NCBI RefSeq assembly: GCF_003589925.1
Contig: NZ_CP032382.1
Location: 682,001 to 746,000 of the forward strand
Reading direction: 5' to 3'
DNA from: Chryseolinea soli
GTDB lineage: Bacteria > Bacteroidota > Bacteroidia > Cytophagales > Cyclobacteriaceae
DNA: 64,000 nucleotides
Shown here: positions 43,122-50,837 of the stretch, piece after piece
Layout of the letters: each line of letters starts with the position of its first letter
Position numbering within the stretch: position 1 is the stretch's first letter
The notes under the pieces: model-generated
What the model saw: the letters and a program-made list of their open reading frames with translations, nothing else
The model's database searches: none
Told to the model about the DNA's origin: nothing
Translations under genes and position numbers: made by a program

Positions 43122-43895
43122 TTACCAATGTGGCGGCACTTTGAAGAAGTCGTGTGGCGTGAGGCCGGTGAATACCTTAAAATCCTTTATGAAATGCGCC
43201 TGGTCGAAATAACCAGCCGCGTGACCGGCATAGGTCAGGCTTTTATGGGTGGAATAATTATCGATCAACGCTCGCAGTCGCACGAGGGACGAAAAATGTT
43301 TGGGGGAAGTACCGACAATTTTGCGAAAACGCTTCTCGAACGGATCCCGGCTGATGGGCAACGTGTCCATGAGGGTGGCGATGCGAATGTCGCCTTTTGC
43401 CTGTTGTATGGTTTGCACCGCATGAAGCACCAAGGGATCGTGCGGAGTTTCTCTTTTTGTGGACAAAAGAAATTGTTCTAATAAAGCAATACGGCGGCGG
43501 TTGCTTACGGCCTCCATCAACTGCTCTTCCAAATCCCGCAGCCGGTCACGGCGCACAATATCCTCCAGGTCAACGCTCGCTCCAAACCATTCGTGCAAAG
43601 ACTCCCGAAACCAAGCCGATGCCCCGCCCTCTTCAAAGATGACCAATAGCGTGGCCGCACCTTTTTCGTAACGGACAAGCCGGGGTGTTTTTCGCAAGCC
43701 TGTGATGATGGACGAGGGCAAGGGTGCAGTGCTATCCTGTTCAGCAATCGTAATATCCCCGGCAAGGCGGAAAGCCATCACCATGGATGTGCTGGGCAAA
43801 ATCCGGTTTTCCATCCCCCCATCGCTCGCCACGATCATAAAGGCCTTGATGTAAGGCCTCAATGCGGGGGAGGGAATGTATTTTTCTACCTTCAT
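43122..43895 (-). CDS. AraC-family regulator (DUF6597-like N-terminus)
   Basis: A 257-residue regulator starting MKVEKYIPSPALRPYIKAFM, the signature of the group with a DUF6597-type N-terminal domain, followed by the AraC DNA-binding domain (TLMDTLPISRDPFEKRFRKI and HAAGYFDQAHFIKDFKVFTG with the LTPHDFF ending). The frame is open for 52 more codons upstream, but these carry no family features, and the start at 43895 agrees with the usual length of about 260. The nearest genes are the HMA-like small protein (upstream, same strand, ending 85 bases away) and the dehydrogenase. Confidence 0.88.
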   Translation of the reverse strand: MKVEKYIPSPALRPYIKAFMIVASDGGMENRILPSTSMVMAFRLAGDITIAEQDSTAPLPSSIITGLRKTPRLVRYEKGAATLLVIFEEGGASAWFRESLHEWFGASVDLEDIVRRDRLRDLEEQLMEAVSNRRRIALLEQFLLSTKRETPHDPLVLHAVQTIQQAKGDIRIATLMDTLPISRDPFEKRFRKIVGTSPKHFSSLVRLRALIDNYSTHKSLTYAGHAAGYFDQAHFIKDFKVFTGLTPHDFFKVPPHW

Positions 43896-43980
43896 GCGAA
43901 ATGCAATGTCGTAGAAACGTTCGTGCCAAACAAAAAGTTTGGCTTCCCTTGGGGGAACAATGTCCGGAGGCAAAAAAATC

Positions 43981-44241
43981 TTAAGGCAGCAACCGGAACA
44001 ACGGATCGGCCGGCTGGTCCTCCATGGGCAGGACCTCGGCATGAAATCCAAACTCCTGCAGAATGTCGATCAGCACCTGCGGTTCCAGTTCGTCTGTTGA
44101 AGATTTCACGCGAAGGATCCGGTCGCAATCTTCCAGGTCGAAGGTGGCTTTGTAGTGCGAACACGTTTCATGAATGTGTTCGATCAACATGTTGGCGATG
44201 GCGCGATGCCGGACGTTGGTTTTAAAAACTTCGATCATCAT
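43981..44241 (-). CDS. Small HMA-fold-like conserved protein, 86 residues
   Basis: An 86-residue protein that starts MMIEVFKTNVRHRAIANMLI and contains FDLEDCDRILRV followed by a second beta-alpha-beta part ending GFHAEVLP. The arrangement is that of a ferredoxin-like heavy-metal-associated fold, but the metal-binding CxxC pair of true HMA proteins is absent. I believe similar small proteins are common in Bacteroidota; none has a known function that I can name. There is no signal peptide. Confidence 0.65.
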   Translation of the reverse strand: MMIEVFKTNVRHRAIANMLIEHIHETCSHYKATFDLEDCDRILRVKSSTDELEPQVLIDILQEFGFHAEVLPMEDQPADPLFRLLP

Positions 44242-44290
44242 TTTCTTGGCGTTACAAGTGATCTCAAAAGAAAATTGAACCTAAGTAAAA

Positions 44291-44314
44291 GCGAGCTGCC
44301 GACAGGCAGCTCGC
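44291..44314 (-). terminator. Intrinsic terminator after the VOC gene at 44321
   Basis: A perfect 10-base stem, GCGAGCTGCC with GGCAGCTCGC, closes a four-base loop. It starts seven bases after the stop codon and on the minus strand is followed by TTTTAC. Confidence 0.75.
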
Positions 44315-44320
44315 TTCCCT

Positions 44321-44752
44321 CTATCCTTTGTTATTATTGTTGTCCTGATTGATCATCCAGGAGATTCCGAACTTGTCGGTAGCCATCCCAAAGTATGCGC
44401 CCCAGGATTGATCTGCCATCGGCACCACGGGCGTGCCTCCTGCCGAAAGTGCCTTGAACAGTCTATCGGCCTCCGCTTTGGAATCGGGACTCAGGCACAA
44501 GTGAATGTTGTTGCCCGGTTTCACCACTTGCCCCATCGACTCCACGGCGTCGGTTCCCATGAGCATGTTGCCACCGATCGGCAAGGATACGTGCATCAGA
44601 CCTTTGGCTTCTTTGGGCGACATGCCTGCACCAGCCGGCGATTCATTGAAGCGTTGTATGAACGCAAATTCTCCGCCGAACACCGATTTGTAAAAGTTGA
44701 AAGCTTCTTCCGTGTTGCCCTGGAAATTCAGATAGGGATTTAAGATTACCAT
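44321..44752 (-). CDS. VOC family protein, PhnB-like
   Basis: A 143-residue protein of the PhnB/YjdN-like VOC group: it starts MVILNPYLNFQGNTEEAFNF and has FYKSVFGGEFAFIQRF and the closing FGMATDKFGISWMI, the residues usually placed at the metal-binding edge. Such proteins are related to glyoxalases and 3-demethylubiquinone methyltransferase-like folds; most have no known activity. It is a single-gene unit with a strong terminator. It shares the PhnB-like layout with the gene at 58579 (SYLTFSGNCLEAMTFY). Confidence 0.88.
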   Translation of the reverse strand: MVILNPYLNFQGNTEEAFNFYKSVFGGEFAFIQRFNESPAGAGMSPKEAKGLMHVSLPIGGNMLMGTDAVESMGQVVKPGNNIHLCLSPDSKAEADRLFKALSAGGTPVVPMADQSWGAYFGMATDKFGISWMINQDNNNNKG

Positions 44753-45001
44753 GGTATTAATTTTTAGGTTGATGGATCACGAATGGTGTTACACGCCGTT
44801 GTATTCACAAACCGCTCCAAAGCAGAAATGTTATGCGTGATAGCGATACAAAGATATTGGCGTCCGCTGCAACAGAGGGTGTCTGAACGCGGCAATTAGA
44901 GGGGTTGTTTGCGACACTTTTTCACTGGGGTGGCGTGAAGAAGTAAAATAGAACTCAAAAAGCCCCCATGGATCAGGGACGTTTCATACGCGGCTATTCA
45001 T

Positions 45002-45385
45002 TCACAAGACCAGCTCATGATATAAACGCAACAAGGTTTTGTTTGCGTCGTCACACAGTCCCGGGTGCACCTTGGACGTTTGGAGGATCGTACTGCGTGT
45101 GGCCGTAAGCCAGCGAAAACGTTCGGCGATCGAGAGCGCGCCAATGGGACCGGCCGCGGAACCTCCTCGGCAGATGCGTTCGAAAGATTCGATGTGATTG
45201 TTCAATTCCATCAGGTCGACTTCGCCGCACAGGGCTTTGACCCGATCCGGGTTTAGGATGAAGCGGGTATCGAGAAACTTTTCATGCGAGCAATACAGGA
45301 TCACGCCCACGTTGACGAACTCCTCTCGCTCGACACGGGGCACCACGCGGATGACGGCGTACTCAAACAAGTGACTCTCTTGCAT
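45002..45385 (-). CDS. DUF3037 family protein, paired with HipA-like kinase
   Basis: A 127-residue protein of the DUF3037 family: LFEYAVIRVVPRVEREEFVN, then NVGVILYCSHEKFLDTRF and a C-terminal helical part. The family is small and of unknown biochemical function, but its genes are regularly found next to HipA-like kinases, as here, where this gene overlaps the end of the kinase gene by 23 bases. The overlap implies coupled translation and supports a two-component partnership, possibly toxin/antitoxin-like or regulator/kinase. Confidence 0.85.
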   Translation of the reverse strand: MQESHLFEYAVIRVVPRVEREEFVNVGVILYCSHEKFLDTRFILNPDRVKALCGEVDLMELNNHIESFERICRGGSAAGPIGALSIAERFRWLTATRSTILQTSKVHPGLCDDANKTLLRLYHELVL

Positions 45386-46157
45386 ACTGGGCTTCTTTTA
45401 CAAAAAAATCGGAATGGGCAATGCGCGTGGTCAAAAATTGCGTATAGGCCTCGCGGTGTTTCTCAGGTGTTTCAAAGGGTGTGCCCTCCACCAACCACTC
45501 GTCGGGGATCAGGGCCACGATGTCGCGAATGCGGGCTTCGGTAAGCAACGCCGCGTACTCGGCGTTCACCGCGTCCAGTTCTTTGGCCTGGCGCAGCAGC
45601 ACGTGATTCTTGACCAGCGGGAATGGTTTTTCAGGTTCTTCCCAACCATTCCAGGAATGATGAAAGTACAGCGATGCGCCATGGTCGATGAGCCACAGTT
45701 CTTTATGCCACCACAGCATATTGGTATTGCGCGCGGTGCGGTCCACGTTCATCAGCAAACTATCGAGCCACACAATCCGGGAAGCAAGCCGTGTGTCTAC
45801 CGGTATCACCAACGAATCGAATGTGATGGAGCCCGACAAATAATGGAGTGCCAGGTTCAGACCCACGCTGGCTTTTAACAGGTCTTGTATTTCTTCGTCG
45901 CCTTCAATCCGTCCGAAGGCGCTATCGAGGTTGGCGAAAACTATTTCGGGAACCCGCAGGCCCAGGATGCGCGCGATCTCGCCGCCGACCAGTTCGGCAA
46001 TCAAGGCCTTGGAGCCTTGGCCCGCGCCCCGAAACTTCAGTACATAAAGAAACTGGTCGTCGGCTTCGGCGATGGCCGGCAGCGACCCGCCTTCGCGCAA
46101 CGGCGTGACGTAGCGGGTTACGTTTACGGTTCTCAATTGAGGATGGTCGTCCTTCAT
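45363..46157 (-). CDS. HipA-like kinase (HipA_2 type)
   Basis: A 264-residue protein resembling the kinase core of HipA: a nucleotide-binding beta-sheet with Lys41 (YVLKFRGAG), a catalytic-loop-like NVDRTARNTNML (Asp139) and a metal-binding-like LIDHGASLYF (Asp158). HipA kinases phosphorylate glutamyl-tRNA synthetase and slow growth, but this short form lacks the N-terminal subdomain-1 of classical HipA, and its target is unknown. A TTG start three codons upstream exists; the ATG at 46157 is preferred. It overlaps the DUF3037 gene by 23 bases. Confidence 0.85.
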   Translation of the reverse strand: MKDDHPQLRTVNVTRYVTPLREGGSLPAIAEADDQFLYVLKFRGAGQGSKALIAELVGGEIARILGLRVPEIVFANLDSAFGRIEGDEEIQDLLKASVGLNLALHYLSGSITFDSLVIPVDTRLASRIVWLDSLLMNVDRTARNTNMLWWHKELWLIDHGASLYFHHSWNGWEEPEKPFPLVKNHVLLRQAKELDAVNAEYAALLTEARIRDIVALIPDEWLVEGTPFETPEKHREAYTQFLTTRIAHSDFFVKEAQYARESLV

Positions 46158-46243
46158 AGAATGCAAGGGATTCAGCTTGGGCTGGACAAACGTCTAAAAA
46201 TACAACGAAAACGGGTATGCTGGGTAAAGGCCTGCATACTCTG

Positions 46244-47599
46244 CTAACTCGCCGCCGGGTAAAGGTTGACGTCCAGGAACTCGTTTCTGAATTTTCCCTG
46301 GGGATCATACCGGTTAAAAAGTTTCCGGGCGTCATCCAGCTTTTCGATGCGCGACTGCAACACCGCTGGTGCCAGGGTGAACAGCTTGCCCCAATGCGGG
46401 CGGGTGCCAAAGGGTGCGAGTTGTTCTTCAATGAGCGGCAGCACGCTCATCACGCCATCCCAATCCTGCTTCCAGGTGGTGTGCAACGCCACGGCATCGC
46501 GTTTGTAGCAAGGGCTTAGCCAGAGGTTGTCGGCGGCGATGGTGCGGATCTCGGAAATAAAGATGTACGGGGCGATCTTATCGTGAAGCTTTTCCATCGC
46601 CATCATGGCTTCGTAGCCGTGTTCGAGCGGCACAAAATATTCGGCCTGCAGTTCTTTACCGGCGCTGGGTGTGAACCCCATTTTAAAGTGGGGCAGCCTT
46701 TCAAACCACGGGCCTGGGATGCCCATTTGTTCGGTGCAATTTCCCGCCGGCTGGTCTTCGATGGGGTGCATGTTTTGCGTCGCGAGTTTGGCCCCGTAAA
46801 ACTCCGGTGCTATCGCGGGGGGTACGCCATCCTCTACGCGGCTTTTGATCCAGACCTCGTTCACGTTTTTGTTCTTCCAATCCGTAAACAAGCTCACGCT
46901 ATAGCCGCTGGACATGATCTCGAGAAAATTATTTTCTAACGCCTGCATGGGCAGGTTGCGATACACCACTTGCTGCATGTTGAACGTCGGTTGAAGTTGC
47001 AGCGTCACCTTCGTGACCACCCCAATCCCGCCTAACCCCACCACAGCGCCGTAGAACACGTCGCCATCTTTTTCGGCCGACAGGTGTATGATCTCGGCAT
47101 TGCCGTTCACAAATTCGATCGCGATAACCTGCGTGGCCAGGTTTCCATTTTTTACGCCCGAGCCATGGGTGGCCGTCGCGATGGAACCCGCAATAGAAAT
47201 GTGAGGCAACGATGCGAGGTTGTGCAATGCAAACCCATTCTCATGCAGGTATTGACATACTTCGCCGTATTTCACACCAGCCTCCACGGTGACCGTACCG
47301 GCTGTTTTGTCGAGGGAAACGATTTTGTTCAGGTCTCGCAGCGAGATCTGGTTTTCCGTGCTGTCGGCAATGCGGTTGAAGGAGTGGCGCGAACCCAAGG
47401 CACGCACCTTGTCGCATTGCCGCACCGCCGCCTGCACTTCTTCGACGGTTTTAGGATAGAACACATTGCCGGTGCTGTACTCCAAATTGCCCGACCAGTT
47501 GGACAGCGGTTTTTTATCGGGCGAACAAGCTACCAGGCGCGATAAAGCCGTGCCGGCCACCAAAGCGGTTGATGCTTTCAGAAATGATCGTTTATCCAT
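46244..47599 (-). CDS. FAD-linked oxidase lipoprotein (alditol/gulonolactone oxidase-like)
   Basis: A 451-residue flavoenzyme of the FAD_binding_4/D-arabinono-lactone oxidase family. The N-terminus (DKRSFLKASTALVAG) is Tat-like but with Lys-Arg in place of Arg-Arg, and LVAC at residues 22-25 is a lipobox, so the protein is probably exported and lipid-anchored. The phrase VRALGSRHSFNRIADS with His72 is the covalent FAD site of alditol and xylitol oxidases. The C-terminal HWGKLFTLAP and RYDPQGKFRNEFL fit the family. The natural substrate is likely a sugar alcohol or lactone; hydrogen peroxide would be the by-product. A DUF1080 gene is divergent, 211 bases away. Confidence 0.88.
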   Translation of the reverse strand: MDKRSFLKASTALVAGTALSRLVACSPDKKPLSNWSGNLEYSTGNVFYPKTVEEVQAAVRQCDKVRALGSRHSFNRIADSTENQISLRDLNKIVSLDKTAGTVTVEAGVKYGEVCQYLHENGFALHNLASLPHISIAGSIATATHGSGVKNGNLATQVIAIEFVNGNAEIIHLSAEKDGDVFYGAVVGLGGIGVVTKVTLQLQPTFNMQQVVYRNLPMQALENNFLEIMSSGYSVSLFTDWKNKNVNEVWIKSRVEDGVPPAIAPEFYGAKLATQNMHPIEDQPAGNCTEQMGIPGPWFERLPHFKMGFTPSAGKELQAEYFVPLEHGYEAMMAMEKLHDKIAPYIFISEIRTIAADNLWLSPCYKRDAVALHTTWKQDWDGVMSVLPLIEEQLAPFGTRPHWGKLFTLAPAVLQSRIEKLDDARKLFNRYDPQGKFRNEFLDVNLYPAAS

Positions 47600-47781
47600 G
47601 GGTGTACTCTTTTAAGCTTGGAAGACCGGTCTTCATTAACAAAGATGCAAAAATCGAAAGCAATCCAAATGACCCGCCGCACTTATTCAGCGGACCTTGC
47701 CGCGCAGCTACCGCACATCCATTCCGCCTTGCCTCTCGTGTATTCCGTTTGTGAAGGCGATTCCCTTTAGAAACATTTCGG

Positions 47782-47789
47782 TATCTTTA
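47782..47789 (+). promoter_or_regulatory. Probable -7 box TATCTTTA upstream of the second DUF1080 gene
   Basis: TATCTTTA matches TAnnTTTG at seven of eight positions and lies 21 bases before the start codon at 47811. The -33 region is unclear. Confidence 0.4.
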
Positions 47790-47810
47790 TTTTTCACAAA
47801 AAACTCAGCC

Positions 47811-48431
47811 ATGAAAACCTTCGTCACCCTTTGCCTGCCCCTCCTCTTGTTGCTCACCTTGTCGTCGCATAGACCTCCTGAAAATAAAGCGAGCGAATGG
47901 ATCAGTCTCTGGGATGGCAAAACATTCGACGGTTGGAAAGTCGCCGAACATCCGGGTACGTTTACCATCGCCGATGGCGCGATCGTGGTGAATGGCGATC
48001 GTGCACATTTGTTCTATGAAGGGCCGGTGATGAATCACACGTTCAAAAATTTTGAATTCAAAGTGAAGGTCATGACCACACCCGGGTCGAATTCCGGCAT
48101 CTTTATTCACACGACCTACCAGGAAGACGGATGGCCCTCCAAGGGCTACGAGATCCAGGTGAACAATACCCATACCGATTGGCGCAAGACCGGCAGTGTC
48201 TATGGCATCCAGGATGTTAAAGTTGCGCCAGCAAAAGACAACGAGTGGTTCACGCAAAGCATTACCGTGCAAGGCAAAAAGATCACGATAAAGATCAACG
48301 ATAAAGTGATCAACGAATACACCGAAGGCGAAAATGGCAAGCTTTCCTCCGGCACGTTCGCCTTGCAAGGACACGATCCAAAAAGCAAAGTCTATTACAA
48401 AGACATCCTGGTGAAACCCCTGCCCGACTGA
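47811..48431 (+). CDS. Secreted DUF1080 (3-keto-disaccharide hydrolase domain) protein, second copy
   Basis: A 206-residue protein with a signal peptide (MKTFVTLCLPLLLLLTLSS) and one DUF1080 domain opening with WISLWDGKTFDGWKVAEHPG. The GSNSGIFIHTTYQEDGWPSK and YEIQVNNTHTDW phrases are the conserved core. Compared with the first copy at 5448, it is shorter and lacks the inserted loop around residues 110-150 of that protein. DUF1080 proteins are often partners of flavin sugar oxidases in 3-keto-sugar metabolism; the adjacent divergent FAD-linked oxidase makes that link plausible here, though unproven. The signal peptide defines the start. Confidence 0.88.
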   Translation: MKTFVTLCLPLLLLLTLSSHRPPENKASEWISLWDGKTFDGWKVAEHPGTFTIADGAIVVNGDRAHLFYEGPVMNHTFKNFEFKVKVMTTPGSNSGIFIHTTYQEDGWPSKGYEIQVNNTHTDWRKTGSVYGIQDVKVAPAKDNEWFTQSITVQGKKITIKINDKVINEYTEGENGKLSSGTFALQGHDPKSKVYYKDILVKPLPD

Positions 48432-48463
48432 TCGGGCACTTCACTCTTTTCCCGTTAAAAAAA

Positions 48464-49507
48464 TTATGATAAGGGCCTGACAAATTTCAGGATCACTTCG
48501 GCCATGTCGTGTGGCGACGGCGTTGAAAAGAGCTCCTGTTCTACCAGGAGGAGATGGCGCGAGTAAAAGTCCGGATCGCTCGTGGGTTCTTTTGGCGTGA
48601 ACGCCGGTGAGCAAAGCAGCATGTGAAACTCTCCGTCGCGCACATCAAACGTGACCGTCTGGAGAATGCCGTTCTCCGAAGGATCCGAATATTGCAGCAA
48701 CAACGGAAAATCAAACAACTCGAAATCCTTCAAGTCGGGTACGAGGTTCGCGTCAAAATATTCATATTTCAGGATCTGGCCGGCGGGCAAAAGTGCCTTG
48801 AGGCTTTCAAGTTTGTTGAACATCACCTGGTAGGGCACATCGTCATCGTTGAATTGGGCGATGGGCACCCACTGTTGGGTGGTGAGTTTTAGAAATTGAA
48901 GTGCCGTGCGGCCGATGGTGAGCTTGTAGTCGAAATAGGCATAGCCGGGAACAAAATATCCCGGATAAAAATAGCGGAGCCCCTGCATTTTACAGAAATC
49001 CATTTTCCGGTAAATGAGGTATTTCCCCAGGCTGTATTTTTTGTATTCCGGATCGTACACGGAGGTAATGCCCATGGCGCTGTGCAAGCCCAGGTCAAAA
49101 AAACCAACGGCGATAAGCTTTTCACCGTCGTGTACCGTTATCTCATAGGTATTGTAGATCGTATTCACCGCGCGCTTGCCAAACAGCAACTGGCCCAACG
49201 AGGCGGAAGGCTCGAACGCCAGCGGCTGCCGGTAGCGGTGGTAGAGCGCTTCGTGCTCGGAAGTGAGTACCGCCGGTTGAATGCGGGTTTGAAAATTTTT
49301 GTTCTGTTTGAACAATTTTGCCTGGGCACTGTCTTTACCAAAATCGTCGAGCGCTACACGCAGCCATATGGCGCTGTACATTTGGTCCGAAAAATGCAGG
49401 AAGTTGGTGGTGAAGATGGTTTGGCCCATCCTAAACCAGCCCCGCGCCAGGTAGGCGTCCAGCGCTTGCGGATCTAAATGGTCGGGGTGCTCAACCTGGG
49501 CGAACAT
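48464..49507 (-). CDS. Arginyl-tRNA-protein transferase-like (GNAT-fold) protein
   Basis: A 347-residue protein with the C-terminal pattern of arginyl/leucyl-tRNA-protein transferases: LIAVGFFDLGLHSAMGITSV, then LGKYLIYRKMDFCKMQGLRY and YFYPGYFVPGYAYFDYKL. True enzymes attach Arg or Leu to the N-terminal residue of target proteins, marking them for ClpAP degradation. The N-terminal CxxC-like cysteine cluster of those proteins is absent, so the activity is uncertain. The frame is open for 50 codons upstream, but the ATG at 49507 matches the domain start. The secreted repeat gene at 49717 is divergent. Confidence 0.72.
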   Translation of the reverse strand: MFAQVEHPDHLDPQALDAYLARGWFRMGQTIFTTNFLHFSDQMYSAIWLRVALDDFGKDSAQAKLFKQNKNFQTRIQPAVLTSEHEALYHRYRQPLAFEPSASLGQLLFGKRAVNTIYNTYEITVHDGEKLIAVGFFDLGLHSAMGITSVYDPEYKKYSLGKYLIYRKMDFCKMQGLRYFYPGYFVPGYAYFDYKLTIGRTALQFLKLTTQQWVPIAQFNDDDVPYQVMFNKLESLKALLPAGQILKYEYFDANLVPDLKDFELFDFPLLLQYSDPSENGILQTVTFDVRDGEFHMLLCSPAFTPKEPTSDPDFYSRHLLLVEQELFSTPSPHDMAEVILKFVRPLS

Positions 49508-49716
49508 AGCGGAGTTAAAAAATAGCGCGTGACAATCATCAAAAAGGCATCGAATGCGTAAATATAATGTACGGGAATAATTTTCTCCGGATTTCGGAAT
49601 ACAACCGAAAAATTGGCAGAATCCTTGATTTGATCTGCTTAAACCTCGCCCCTTCAACCCAGTCTAACCTATAAAATAGTGCAGACGCAAATAAAGAAGA
49701 CATAAATAGCGAAGCC

Positions 49717-50793
49717 ATGAAAGTAACGAAGATCATATGCCTCATAGCCTATACGCTTGCCGCCGGGGCACTCCCGGCGCAGAACAGCGTGGCGCAAGAT
49801 TCCACAGGCCTGCCCGGCGACAATTTCAGCCTGGAAGGCGCCTTGGAAATGTTCAAAAAAGCCGGTTCGCCGCAAGAATTCGAGCGTTTGATCAACACCG
49901 AAAACAACGGGGTGAACAACCTGGACCTGAACGGCGACGGCGACATCGACTACATCCGTGTGATCGATAAACGCGATGGCGATAATCACGCCTTCGTTCT
50001 CCAGGATGCCATATCCGAAACCGAGAGCCAGGACATTGCCGTGGTGGAAGTGGAGCGAAAGGGAAATCAAGACGTGGTGCTCCAAATCGTCGGTGACGAA
50101 GATATTTACGGTGAGCAATTGATCGTGGAGCCCCAATCAACCCAGGCCAGCCAGCCTGAGCCGGCTGCAGCGGTAGCGCCGCCGGTAGTCGTCAATGTTT
50201 GGGGTTGGCCTGCCGTGCAATACATCTATGGCCCCTCGTATACAGTGTGGGCTTCGCCGTGGGGTTGGGGTGGATGGCCCGGGTGGTGGCACCCTTGGCG
50301 CCCGTGGGGCTGGCATCGATTCTATGCGTATTGCTCGCCATACCGTCCGTATTATCGCGTCGTGAATTATCACCGGGTTGTGTATGCTCACCGCATGTAT
50401 TCGCCAATGCGGTCGACCTCGGTTATCGTGCGAACCCGTACGGGGCCGGCGGTCACGCACTATCGCTACACGCGGGCGGTTTACCATCCGGCCAGTAGCC
50501 GTTACGTGAACACGCGAAACACCGTCCACGGAACGTACGGTCGAACACGAACCACCACCTATCAGGGAACCAACGGGCGGACACGAACCACTACCTATCA
50601 GGGAACCAACGGGCGGACACGCACCACAACGTTTCACCCAACCAACGGACGGACGCGAACCGCACCGGTCCATGTCACCAACGGCCGGACACGAACCACG
50701 GTCGTTCACGGAACCGGCGGCCGATCACACGCCTCAACACCGCATGCAACCGGTGGCCGCGCACGATCCGTACGAGCGCCATCGCATCATTAA
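49717..50793 (+). CDS. Secreted protein with EF-hand-like loop and C-terminal 12-residue repeats
   Basis: A 358-residue exported protein. After a signal peptide (MKVTKIICLIAYTLAAGALP) comes a domain with an EF-hand-like calcium loop (NLDLNGDGDIDYIRV) and the conserved DIYGEQLIVEP; then a tryptophan/glycine/proline-rich segment (about 160-205); and finally about seven repeats of 12 residues of the form NGRTRTTTYQGT. The last part is positively charged and probably extended. The repeats are encoded by near-identical 36-base units, so copy number may vary between strains. An intrinsic terminator follows. The function is unknown; a surface or matrix role is suggested by composition. Confidence 0.82.
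   Translation: MKVTKIICLIAYTLAAGALPAQNSVAQDSTGLPGDNFSLEGALEMFKKAGSPQEFERLINTENNGVNNLDLNGDGDIDYIRVIDKRDGDNHAFVLQDAISETESQDIAVVEVERKGNQDVVLQIVGDEDIYGEQLIVEPQSTQASQPEPAAAVAPPVVVNVWGWPAVQYIYGPSYTVWASPWGWGGWPGWWHPWRPWGWHRFYAYCSPYRPYYRVVNYHRVVYAHRMYSPMRSTSVIVRTRTGPAVTHYRYTRAVYHPASSRYVNTRNTVHGTYGRTRTTTYQGTNGRTRTTTYQGTNGRTRTTTFHPTNGRTRTAPVHVTNGRTRTTVVHGTGGRSHASTPHATGGRARSVRAPSHH
50517..50745 (+). repeat. Tandem 36-base coding repeats
   Basis: Units of 36 bases encode 12 residues each. The second and third units are nearly identical (GGAACCAACGGGCGGACACG is shared), while later ones diverge stepwise (HPTNGRTR, HVTNGRTR, HGTGGRS). The gradient suggests recent duplication near the 5' end of the array. 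Confidence 0.8.
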
Positions 50794-50805
50794 GAAATAA
50801 GCAGA

Positions 50806-50837
50806 AAGGCATCCACCACGACGGGTGCCTTTTTTTT
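50806..50837 (+). terminator. Intrinsic terminator after the repeat protein gene
   Basis: AAGGCATCC pairs with GGGTGCCTT (one G-T pair) around an eight-base loop, followed by eight Ts. It begins 13 bases after the stop codon; the T-run overlaps the stop of the converging esterase gene. Confidence 0.85.

Noticed and set aside
50500..50793. CRISPR-like spaced repeats
   Set aside because: Units are contiguous 36-base coding repeats inside one long frame, without spacers.
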